A DNA stretch of 8,220 bases from Alphaproteobacteria bacterium. Lineage in GTDB: Bacteria > Pseudomonadota > Alphaproteobacteria > UBA6615. Below the pieces are notes generated by a model. That model was not told where the DNA came from and searched no databases. It saw only the letters and a list, made by a program, of their open reading frames with translations. Location of the stretch: the NCBI GenBank assembly GCA_029243445.1, contig JAQWSA010000086.1, forward strand, positions 1-8,220. Reading direction: 5' to 3'. Position 1 is the stretch's first letter. Every line of letters begins with the position of its first letter. Below are positions 1-5,973 of this stretch, piece by piece. Made by a program: the position numbers and the translations under genes.

Positions 1-586
1 CTTCTTGGTCGTGCGTAACATAAACAAATGTCTTTTGCAGTTCGGCGTGCAACCGGTCGCATTCGGCTCTTAACTCACGTCTTAGCTTTGCATCCAAACT
101 GGATAATGGTTCATCTAACAGAAAATTAGATGGTTCAGTTACTAATGTTCTGGCTAAGGCTATACGCTGAGATTCGCCACCTGAACATTGACCAGGCATT
201 TTTGTAAGTAAGTGTGAAATACGAACTAGTTCAGAGACCTCATGTAATTTTTGGAGTTGTGTTTCTTTACTGGCATTTTGCATCCTCAGCCCAAAGACAA
301 TATTGTCAGCAACATTTTTATGCGGAAATAATGCATGACTCTGAAAAACCATACCCAAGTCACGGTCACGAGGTTCAAGATCGTTAACTATTTTACCATC
401 TAGTTCTATTTGTCCGCCTGTTGGGTCTTCAAACCCAGCAATCATTCTTAATGTAGTTGTTTTTCCACATCCTGATGGGCCTACAAGAACAATAAATTCT
501 CCGTCTTCTATTGTTAGATTTAAGTCTTTAACGGCAACAGTGCTCCCGTATTCCTTGCGTAAGCTTTTAAGTTCGATGCGAGACAC
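1..586 (-). CDS. ABC importer ATP-binding subunit, MalK/UgpC type (3' end beyond window)
   Basis: This is the cytoplasmic ATPase that powers the two permeases encoded just upstream. The 195 visible residues cover almost the whole nucleotide-binding domain. Walker A is GPSGCGKTT (36-44), the Q-loop is Q82, the signature is CSGGESQR (134-141), Walker B is FLLDEP (155-160), the D-loop is SSLD (162-165) and the switch histidine is H192 in VTHDQ. The signature departs from the usual LSGGQ at its first and last positions. CUT1-type ATPases of this kind normally run to about 350 residues with a C-terminal regulatory domain, which here would lie left of the window. The start is GTG at 586: a GGAGGT site lies 8 nt upstream, an in-frame TAA lies just before it, and no nearer ATG is available. 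It is last of the three visible operon genes, 6 nt after the MalG-like permease. The family is certain; the substrate is unknown. Confidence 0.95.
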   Translation of the reverse strand, partial: MSRIELKSLRKEYGSTVAVKDLNLTIEDGEFIVLVGPSGCGKTTTLRMIAGFEDPTGGQIELDGKIVNDLEPRDRDLGMVFQSHALFPHKNVADNIVFGLRMQNASKETQLQKLHEVSELVRISHLLTKMPGQCSGGESQRIALARTLVTEPSNFLLDEPLSSLDAKLRRELRAECDRLHAELQKTFVYVTHDQE

Positions 587-592
587 AGCTAT

Positions 593-1513
593 TTACCTCC
601 TTACCATCCCGAAGCTAAAGCCTCGAGCTAGATGTTTACGAATTATCAGTCCAACGAAGACTAATGGTATAGTTATTCCTACGGACAGGGCAGCTTGACG
701 GCCATAAACTCGTCCTTCAGTTGATCCTTGGTACTTAGATAATTCTACTGGTAAAGTTAGTACTTCTGCTTTTGATAGCAGTAGAGCTAGCAAATATTCA
801 CTCCAGGTTAGAATTAAAATAAACAGAAAGGTTGCAACTAATCCTGATCTAACGAGTGGCAGAACTACTTCCCATATGGTTCGCCAACGACTAGCTCCGA
901 GTATTTCCGCTGCTTGTTCCATTTCTCGAGGGACTTCATCAATAAAACTTTTGCTCATCCATACGGCATAGGGAAGAGAGGTAAGAAAATACAAAATTAC
1001 AAGTCCTGTCATAGTATCGAGCAACCCGATTTGTCGGTACCATAATGAAATCGGTGCAATAAGTACTATTGGAGGCACCATTCTAAGCATTAAGAGTTGA
1101 AACATTCGGCCTTCTGATAAAATTTGGTGTCTTGAGACACCGTAGGCCAAGACCGAGCCAAAAACAACGGCAAGAGTTGTTGCTAGTCCGGCTATTATTG
1201 AACTATTTCTTAATGCAGTCCAAGGTCGTTGTAATGATTGTGTATACTGAGAAAGCTCACCAGTTTTTGGATCAATATGAGCTCCATCTGCCTTAGTATA
1301 CTCATTGATATTCGCCCAAACGATTGCATAGTTTCTAAGCGTAGCATTTTCAGTTATATAAACCGGTGGCCAGGAAAACCACTCCCGATCTGGTTTAAAA
1401 GATGTTCCAACCATCCAGAACATTGGGAATGCAACTATACATAGCCAAACAGTTAATATGGCGTATCTAACTACTGAAAATGTTTGTCGTTTCTGAGATA
1501 ATGTCATAGCCAT
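593..1513 (-). CDS. ABC importer permease, MalG type (CUT1-like)
   Basis: This is an inner-membrane permease of a binding-protein-dependent importer, 306 residues and full length for the family. Hydrophobic segments lie near residues 15-36, 104-126, 138-158, 165-186, 222-246 and 275-293, giving six predicted membrane helices. The cytoplasmic EAA loop that docks on the ATPase is at about 199-220 (EQAAEILGASRWRTIWEVVLP), with the invariant glycine at G206. The loop between helices 1 and 2 (about 37-100) is long and hydrophilic, as in MalG relatives. The start is ATG at 1513, with AGGGAGA (1527-1521) 7 nt upstream. A second ATG two codons later would sit too far from that site. The gene lies 12 nt after the MalF-like gene and 6 nt before the ATPase gene. 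MalG-type partners often serve sugars, polyols or glycerophosphates, but the substrate here cannot be inferred. Confidence 0.94.
   Translation of the reverse strand: MAMTLSQKRQTFSVVRYAILTVWLCIVAFPMFWMVGTSFKPDREWFSWPPVYITENATLRNYAIVWANINEYTKADGAHIDPKTGELSQYTQSLQRPWTALRNSSIIAGLATTLAVVFGSVLAYGVSRHQILSEGRMFQLLMLRMVPPIVLIAPISLWYRQIGLLDTMTGLVILYFLTSLPYAVWMSKSFIDEVPREMEQAAEILGASRWRTIWEVVLPLVRSGLVATFLFILILTWSEYLLALLLSKAEVLTLPVELSKYQGSTEGRVYGRQAALSVGITIPLVFVGLIIRKHLARGFSFGMVRR
595..600 (-). promoter_or_regulatory. Shine-Dalgarno site for the ATPase gene
   Basis: On the minus strand this reads GGAGGT, 8 nt ahead of the GTG start at 586. It overlaps the last codon and stop codon (TAA, 595-593) of the MalG-like permease. 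This fixes the GTG start and implies coupled translation. Confidence 0.8.
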
Positions 1514-1525
1514 TATATTATCTCC

Positions 1526-2527
1526 CTACTTAGATTCTTGTGGTTTAGCAAAATACATAGCATCAAGATTTTTCTTTTCACGTTGAAGAAAATAGATGCC
1601 AGTGAGAACGATAGCCACCATCATAACTAATACCACATAAGAAAGTGCAGCTCCGTAGGATATATCAAAGTACTGCCATGTGGTTATAAAGATATAAATT
1701 GGAAGTGTTTCCGTAGCTGAACCTGGTCCGCCCTGCAAGAGCCCCCAAGTTTTTGGGAATTCTGCCATCGCTTCCAGAAAACGTAATATTAGCGCTAGCA
1801 TTATCACTGGACGTAATAAGGGTAATTGGATTTCCCAAAAAATACGCCATTTACTTGCCCCTAATATTGATGCAGCTTCCTGCGGTTCTTTGGGCAATGC
1901 TGCTAGACCAGCCATCATAATAATAAAACTAAATGGGGTCCAATTCCATATTTCTAGGAACATAATGGTGGTGAGGGCTATTTCCTTTTTGTAAAGGAAC
2001 TGTGCCTCCACCCTCATACCTGAGATACGTGATAAAATATCATTTAGCGGTCCATTTTGGTAAAGTATCATTTCTCCAGTGTATGCAATGACGATAGGCA
2101 CGGTAAGCATTGGTAATATAAAGAAAATATAATATAGCCCTTGTCCACGAAAGGGTCTGTACATAAGTAGAGCCAGGCCAAATCCAAAGATAAAACAGCC
2201 CAATGTTGAACCAGTAGCAAAGAGAAGAGAGCGAATTATTGCGGCACCAAATCTTTCATCTCTGAATACTTCGATGAATAGCTCCAGACCAACCCATTCA
2301 GACGCGTTCCAATATGATATCCAGCCTGTTTCATCTCCCATGGAGAATATAGAAAACTGGAATAGAGAAAAGAAGCCTTGTCCAAATAATGCTGGTACCA
2401 GTATAAAGGCCATTAAAAGTAAGAATGGCGTTAATACTGTCCATTTAAATAGCTTTATGCCCCGAGCTCGTGAAGCTGCGCGTCCACTCTCAGGAATATT
2501 TCTTTCTAATGTGTTCTCAGCTGTCAT
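1526..2527 (-). CDS. ABC importer permease, MalF type (CUT1-like)
   Basis: This is the second membrane subunit of the importer, 333 residues. It has a charged cytoplasmic N-terminus (1-27). Membrane segments lie near 28-52, 98-122, 130-151, 185-210, 238-256 and 290-314. The EAA loop is at 217-238 (EAASILGASKWRIFWEIQLP), with invariant glycine G223. The GGPGSATETLPIYIF stretch (266-280) matches the conserved motif after helix 5 in MalF/UgpA-like permeases. The ATG at 2527 has only a modest GAGG site about 10 nt upstream. It is the first gene of the minus-strand operon and faces the divergent control region. Its stop codon overlaps the ribosome binding site of the MalG-like gene, indicating co-translation. 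In many CUT1 operons a substrate-binding protein gene comes first; here none precedes it. Confidence 0.94.
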   Translation of the reverse strand: MTAENTLERNIPESGRAASRARGIKLFKWTVLTPFLLLMAFILVPALFGQGFFSLFQFSIFSMGDETGWISYWNASEWVGLELFIEVFRDERFGAAIIRSLLFATGSTLGCFIFGFGLALLMYRPFRGQGLYYIFFILPMLTVPIVIAYTGEMILYQNGPLNDILSRISGMRVEAQFLYKKEIALTTIMFLEIWNWTPFSFIIMMAGLAALPKEPQEAASILGASKWRIFWEIQLPLLRPVIMLALILRFLEAMAEFPKTWGLLQGGPGSATETLPIYIFITTWQYFDISYGAALSYVVLVMMVAIVLTGIYFLQREKKNLDAMYFAKPQESK

Positions 2528-2552
2528 TATATCTAGGCCTCAATCACGCTTT

Positions 2553-2567
2553 AACGCAAGATGCGTT
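2553..2567. promoter_or_regulatory. Perfect 6-bp dyad AACGCA-AGA-TGCGTT
   Basis: This is a perfect inverted repeat with a 3-nt centre. It ends 26 nt upstream of the first permease start codon and is unusually GC-containing for this region. It could be a repressor operator for the importer operon or a small hairpin in its leader. The symmetry is seen directly; the role is inferred. Confidence 0.4.
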
Positions 2568-2596
2568 CTCAGAGTTATAAAAAATTTAAATTTAGC

Positions 2597-2616
2597 TTAT
2601 TTTAAGGCTAAAATAA
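2597..2616. repeat. 8-bp AT-rich inverted repeat (TTATTTTA / TAAAATAA)
   Basis: The arms are perfectly complementary around the 4-nt centre AGGC. The repeat lies about 70 nt upstream of the importer operon start. It could be a weak leader hairpin or a protein-binding dyad. AT-rich dyads arise readily by chance in DNA of this composition. Confidence 0.3.
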
Positions 2617-2710
2617 TTCATTAATAATTGTTTTTGTTAATTAAATAAAGCATTACCTTGAAAATTTCTTGACCAATATCCCACATAATTATTTGATAAT
2701 ATTTGGATGA

Positions 2711-2718
2711 CCCCCCCC
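2711..2718. repeat. C8 homopolymer tract
   Basis: Eight consecutive C lie within otherwise AT-rich DNA. Read on the minus strand, CGTTT is followed by G8, resembling the CGTTT...G9 sequence ahead of hyuA on the plus strand. Long G/C tracts are prone to replication slippage. Confidence 0.7.
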
Positions 2719-2721
2719 AAA

Positions 2722-2760
2722 CGGTACAACACTCAATTTATCATTGGGTGGATGATACCG
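2722..2760. promoter_or_regulatory. Imperfect two-part inverted repeat (possible operator or leader hairpin)
   Basis: The outer arms are CGGTA (2722-2726) and TACCG (2756-2760). The inner arms are CACTCAA (2730-2736) and TTGGGTG (2744-2750), which pair with one G-U if transcribed. The arms are separated by a small asymmetric internal loop and a 7-nt terminal loop. There is no T-run after it, so it is not a classic terminator. It sits mid-way in the divergent region. Confidence 0.3.
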
Positions 2761-2796
2761 TGTTTACCTAAAGTACATAAAGTAGCTTAGGCTTTA

Positions 2797-2811
2797 TATG
2801 TATACTACATA
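2797..2811. promoter_or_regulatory. Candidate operator TATGTA-TAC-TACATA
   Basis: This is a perfect 6-bp inverted repeat around a 3-nt centre. Its core TGTATACT fits the general GntR-family half-site pattern yGTM-KACy (established pattern, recalled). It overlaps a TATACT hexamer (2801-2806) that could act as a -10 box for the rightward genes. Repressor binding here would block that promoter. No regulator gene is in the window, so the assignment is inference. Confidence 0.35.
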
Positions 2812-2834
2812 CTTTGACCTGAATGTAAGTATGT
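2807..2834. promoter_or_regulatory. 8-bp inverted repeat ACATACTT / AAGTATGT with 12-nt spacer
   Basis: The arms at 2807-2814 and 2827-2834 are perfectly complementary. The left arm shares bases with the TATGTA/TACATA dyad, so two overlapping symmetries occur within 40 nt. The spacing would place the arms on the same DNA face at about two helical turns, which suits a dimeric regulator. Confidence 0.35.
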
Positions 2835-2970
2835 TATTAATTATTATAGCTATTTGTAATTATAGTTACTATTTTGTGCAAATATTAAATCTATAATTCC
2901 TTATGCTTAATATTCAAGTTAATAAAACAATGATAATAAATTATTTAAAATTTCAATAAAAGGTAATTTT

Positions 2971-3756
2971 ATGGATATTGAAAAAATTAATATAGCGGAT
3001 GTGGATATTATACAAGCTGGCAAAGGGCCTGATCTGTTACTATTACACTCATTATTAGCTGAAAGAAGTGTTTTTGATGGGGTTTTACCAGAACTAGCTA
3101 AAGATTTTCGTGTTACACTTCCTAATCTTCCAGGGTTTGGAGGAACATCGGCCTTAGATAAGTCATTTCCTGAAGTTGTGGATTATGCTGACTTTATATT
3201 TGATTTGATGCAGAAACTTAATTTAACACATCAGACCGCAGTTCTTGGTAATGGAGCCGGAGGTTTTATGGCTGTATCTTTGGCAATTAAATACGGAAAC
3301 TATTTTGATAAATTAATCCTTGCTGATACAGGCCATGGTTTTCCAGAAGAAGGAAAAGGTCCTTTGAGGCTTTTGGCTAGACGAGTTGAAGAAGAAGGAA
3401 TGAAAAGTATCCTTGATGCGGCTATGGCTAGAATGTTTCCCGAATCTTTCATAAATGAAAACCCTGAAACTATTGCGATACGAAAGACTGCATTGAGTAA
3501 GTGTGACCCGCAGGCTTTTGCAGCGACTGCAAGAGCATTATCAAATGTGGATATGTCTAGAGAGATAAGTGGTATAAATAACCCTACTTTGATTATGGTG
3601 GGTTTAGAAGATAAAACCACACCTCCTGATATGTCTTATTCCCTGCATAAAGGAATTACCGGCGCTTCACTTGTTACAATTCCTAATTGTGGTCATTGTC
3701 CACAAATCCAATCTAGCCCTATATTTTTAAATGAAATAAGGTCATTTCTTATCTGA
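2971..3756 (+). CDS. Alpha/beta-hydrolase-fold protein lacking the nucleophile serine
   Basis: This cytoplasmic protein of 261 residues is normal length for a single-domain alpha/beta hydrolase, resembling enol-lactonase or lipase-like members. Visible landmarks are strand 3 and the oxyanion region LLLLHSLLAE (22-31), LPNLPGFGGTS (50-60), the nucleophile elbow LGNGAGG (92-98), the acid-loop VGLEDKTTPP (210-219, acid D214) and GHCPQ with catalytic-type H242. The elbow should read G-x-S-x-G, but residue 95 is Gly (GGA, 3253-3255), so the usual serine, cysteine or aspartate nucleophile is absent while acid and histidine remain. GGA is two substitutions from any serine codon, which argues against a simple read error. 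The ATG follows AAAAGG by 7-8 nt. It is the first gene rightward of the control region and 144 nt before hyuA. It may be a non-hydrolytic accessory, binding or lyase-type protein; the function is unknown. Confidence 0.88.
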   Translation: MDIEKINIADVDIIQAGKGPDLLLLHSLLAERSVFDGVLPELAKDFRVTLPNLPGFGGTSALDKSFPEVVDYADFIFDLMQKLNLTHQTAVLGNGAGGFMAVSLAIKYGNYFDKLILADTGHGFPEEGKGPLRLLARRVEEEGMKSILDAAMARMFPESFINENPETIAIRKTALSKCDPQAFAATARALSNVDMSREISGINNPTLIMVGLEDKTTPPDMSYSLHKGITGASLVTIPNCGHCPQIQSSPIFLNEIRSFLI

Positions 3757-3811
3757 TTGGTCTTTATTTGATAATCAATATAATTTCTAGTTTAATTACT
3801 TTTTTTGACCA

Positions 3812-3817
3812 TATAAT
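3812..3817 (+). promoter_or_regulatory. Candidate -10 box (TATAAT) for the hyu genes
   Basis: An exact TATAAT consensus lies 84 nt before the hyuA ATG, in the gap after the hydrolase gene. The upstream -35 is weak: TTTAAT at 3791-3796 gives only a 15-bp spacer. Chance occurrence is plausible in AT-rich DNA. If real, hyuA-hyuB-hyuB would have their own promoter and a leader of about 75 nt. Confidence 0.35.
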
Positions 3818-3850
3818 GGATTGGTAAATGGTTTCAAAAAATGAGTACTG

Positions 3851-3869
3851 AGGTAGATAAATTTTACCT
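3851..3869 (+). other. Small leader hairpin upstream of hyuA
   Basis: AGGTAGA (3851-3857) pairs with TTTACCT (3863-3869) through six Watson-Crick pairs and one G-U, leaving a 5-nt loop. It ends 9 nt before the T9 run at 3879-3887. That is too far for a classic intrinsic terminator but could give weak attenuation between the hydrolase gene and hyuA. Confidence 0.25.
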
Positions 3870-3878
3870 ATATTAACG

Positions 3879-3896
3879 TTTTTTTTTGGGGGGGGG
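3879..3896 (+). repeat. T9-G9 homopolymer pair forming the hyuA Shine-Dalgarno region
   Basis: Nine T (3879-3887) are followed directly by nine G (3888-3896), then AGTA and the hyuA ATG at 3901. The G run is the only purine-rich stretch able to pair with the anti-Shine-Dalgarno sequence: GGGGG can pair with CCUCC using one G-U. Changes in G number would alter ribosome-binding strength or spacing. The tract could therefore act as a slippage-driven expression switch. The tract is seen; the role is inferred. Sequencing error in its length is possible. Confidence 0.6.
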
Positions 3897-3900
3897 AGTA

Positions 3901-5973
3901 ATGAGGTTTGCTGTAGATACAGGGGGAACGTTCACAGATTTAATAGTTGAAGATGATGATGGCGGTCTTCATATGTTTAAGGCTGCTACAACCCCCGATG
4001 ATCCAATTAGAGGGGTCTTAGATAGCCTTGAAAATGCTGCTGTAGGGCTTAATACAAATTTATCAGAGCTTTTGGGTAAAGGAGATTTATTTATTCACGG
4101 CACTACGCATGCCATAAATGCCATCGTTACTGGGAATACTGCAAAAACCGCTTTTCTAACCTCTGAAGGTCATAAAGATATATTAGTTTTTCGAGAAGGG
4201 GGCAGGATGGAGCCGTTTAATTTTACAGTTCCTTTTCCTCAACCATATATACCCCGAGCTTTAACATATGAAATTCCTGGGAGAATACTAGCCGATGGCT
4301 CAGAAATGGCTCCTATTAACGACACTCAAGTAATAAAAATTATTGAAGATCTTAAAGATAAAAAGATAGAATCAATCGCCGTTTGCTTGCTTTGGTCTAT
4401 TGTTAATTCTGAACATGAAGAAAGGGTTGGTGAACTTATCACTAAGCATTTACCAGGAGTTCCTTATACACTTTCTCACATACTTAACCCCAGTTTACGT
4501 GAATACAGGCGAGCTTCCTCTGCAGCTATTGATGCCTCATTAAAGCCATTAATGAGCGAGTATATGCAAAACCTTAGTGGTCGATTGCATGAATCAGGCT
4601 TTAGTGGTCGCGTACTCATTGTAACTTCTCAAGGTGGTGTAATGGATGCTGAAGATATAGCAAATTCTCCAATACATCTAATTAATTCAGGTCCTTCAAT
4701 GGCACCAGTTTCTGGTAGGTATTTTGCTCGAATAGATGAAACATCGGATACGGCTGTCATAGCCGATACGGGAGGGACTACTTATGATGTTAGTCTCGTT
4801 AGGAAAGGTGGTATTCCTTGGACACGGGAAACTTGGATAGGGGAACCCTACCGAGGCCATATGACCGGTTTTCCGTCTGTTGATGTAAAAAGTATTGGTG
4901 CAGGGGGCGGTTCAGTTGCTTGGGTGGACGATGGAGGAATGTTGCATGTCGGTCCTCATAGTGCCGGTGCCGTTCCTGGACCAGCTTGCTATGGCCAAGG
5001 AGGTGAAAACCCTACGCTTACCGATGCAGCTTTAGTCTTAGGATATCTTGACCCTACTTTCTTTCTCGGTGGTGCTATGAAGTTAGATATTAATCGAGCG
5101 AGAACTGCTATAGATAAAAAGATATCAGGTGTTATGGGTTTAACACTTGAAGAGTCTGCTTTAGCCATAATTAGTATAGCAACCGAAAATATGGTCCAGG
5201 CAATAGTAGATATAACTGTTAACCAAGGCATTGATCCTAGAAAAGCAGTTTTAATAGGAGGGGGTGGAGCTGCAGGACTCAATTCTGTAGCGATTGCCAG
5301 ACGTCTTGGTTGTTCCCGTGCTATTATACCTGAGGTAGGGGCTGCCTTAAGCGCAGCCGGTGCAATGATGTCAGATCTTTCATCTCAATATAGACGAACA
5401 CATTTTATGACTTCAGATCACTTTGATACTGATAGCGTTAATCAATTGCTTAGTGACATGGAAAAGAGTTGTAATAATTTTATTACTGGGCCGGGTCAAG
5501 GAGCGGTTGAGACCAGTATAGAGTTTTTTGCAGAAGCCAGGTATCCGGAACAGGTTTGGGAAATAGAGGTCCCGATCAAAAGTCGTAGGTTTGAAAATAA
5601 AAATGATATTGAATCACTTGTTGAATCTTTTCATTGTGCTCATCAAGATATATTTGCGATTAATGATCCAGATTCAGGTATAGAAGTAGTTGGTTGGACG
5701 GCTAATGTTAAATGTCGTCTTAAAACATCTGAGAGTGGTGTTTTAGTAGCAGCAAACTCTGAAACATTAAACCTAACTAATCGTAAGGCCTATTTTTCTC
5801 AATTAGGGTTTGTAGACGTTAATGTTCGTCGATTTGAGACCATGAATATTGATGAAGAAATTAAAGGACCTGCTATAATTGAGTCTGCATTTACTACAGT
5901 AGTAATTGATCCAGGTGCCATAGTAACTAGACGAGAATCAGGCAGTCTATCAATTAATCCGGGAGCTGTTTAG
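3901..5973 (+). CDS. hyuA: Hydantoinase/oxoprolinase family subunit A (HyuA-like)
   Basis: This is the ATP-binding subunit of the family that includes ATP-dependent N-methylhydantoinase, 5-oxoprolinase and acetone/acetophenone carboxylases. The protein has 690 residues, typical length. The N-terminal domain opens with FAVDTGGTFTDL (3-14), the first ATP phosphate-binding motif. The main domain carries ADTGGTTYDVSLV (288-300), SIGAGGGSV (331-339), VGPHSAGAVPGPACYGQGG (350-368) and LIGGGGAAGLNSVAIARRLG (451-470). The C-terminal domain includes ARYPEQVWEIEVP (546-558) and GPAIIESAFTTVV (656-668). In this family ATP activates the substrate carbonyl by phosphorylation, and HyuB completes hydrolysis or carboxylation. 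ATG 3901 is chosen because the family usually begins at this motif. An in-frame TTG at 3886 would only add a glycine-rich leader encoded by the G run. The gene overlaps hyuB by one base (TAGTG). The exact substrate is unknown; hyuA is a family name. Confidence 0.93.
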   Translation: MRFAVDTGGTFTDLIVEDDDGGLHMFKAATTPDDPIRGVLDSLENAAVGLNTNLSELLGKGDLFIHGTTHAINAIVTGNTAKTAFLTSEGHKDILVFREGGRMEPFNFTVPFPQPYIPRALTYEIPGRILADGSEMAPINDTQVIKIIEDLKDKKIESIAVCLLWSIVNSEHEERVGELITKHLPGVPYTLSHILNPSLREYRRASSAAIDASLKPLMSEYMQNLSGRLHESGFSGRVLIVTSQGGVMDAEDIANSPIHLINSGPSMAPVSGRYFARIDETSDTAVIADTGGTTYDVSLVRKGGIPWTRETWIGEPYRGHMTGFPSVDVKSIGAGGGSVAWVDDGGMLHVGPHSAGAVPGPACYGQGGENPTLTDAALVLGYLDPTFFLGGAMKLDINRARTAIDKKISGVMGLTLEESALAIISIATENMVQAIVDITVNQGIDPRKAVLIGGGGAAGLNSVAIARRLGCSRAIIPEVGAALSAAGAMMSDLSSQYRRTHFMTSDHFDTDSVNQLLSDMEKSCNNFITGPGQGAVETSIEFFAEARYPEQVWEIEVPIKSRRFENKNDIESLVESFHCAHQDIFAINDPDSGIEVVGWTANVKCRLKTSESGVLVAANSETLNLTNRKAYFSQLGFVDVNVRRFETMNIDEEIKGPAIIESAFTTVVIDPGAIVTRRESGSLSINPGAV
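5961..5965 (+). promoter_or_regulatory. Shine-Dalgarno site for the first hyuB
   Basis: GGGAG lies inside the last hyuA codons, 7 nt ahead of the GTG start at 5973. It supports that unusual start, which shares the final G of the hyuA stop codon TAG. Confidence 0.7.

Larger units (their letters stand above)
2528..2970. other. Divergent intergenic control region
   Basis: These 443 nt separate the importer operon (left) from the hydrolase/hyu genes (right) and hold no convincing gene. The DNA is strongly AT-rich. It contains several inverted repeats (2553-2567, 2597-2616, 2722-2760, 2797-2811, 2807-2834), a C8 run (2711-2718) and a 7-bp direct repeat ATTATAG (2843-2849 and 2859-2865). Promoters for both directions must lie here. 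The best plus-strand candidates are TATACT at 2801-2806 with a poor -35, or TTGACC at 2814-2819 with TATTAA at 2835-2840 and a short 15-bp spacer. Neither is strong, and no minus-strand promoter stands out. Confidence 0.6.

Noticed and set aside
2274..2624. Plus-strand open frame of 116 codons
   Set aside because: It runs antisense through the start of the MalF-like permease into the intergenic region, has no recognisable domain and no ribosome binding site; a shadow frame.
2711..2718. C8 run as a ribosome binding site for the importer operon (G8 on the minus strand)
   Set aside because: It lies about 185 nt upstream of the permease start codon, far outside Shine-Dalgarno range.
3300..3620. 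Minus-strand open frame of 106 codons inside the hydrolase gene
   Set aside because: It lies fully antisense to a well-supported coding region and has no family features.
3757..3810. Intrinsic terminator after the hydrolase gene
   Set aside because: A T7 run is present (3800-3806), but no GC-containing hairpin precedes it, so termination there is not supported.
3886..3900. TTG start for hyuA giving five extra residues
   Set aside because: It would begin within the T/G tract without any upstream ribosome binding site, and the family normally begins at the MRFAVDTGGT motif encoded from ATG 3901.
4989..5282. Minus-strand open frame inside hyuA
   Set aside because: It is antisense to the most conserved part of hyuA; its proline-rich sequence is the mirror of glycine-rich motifs.
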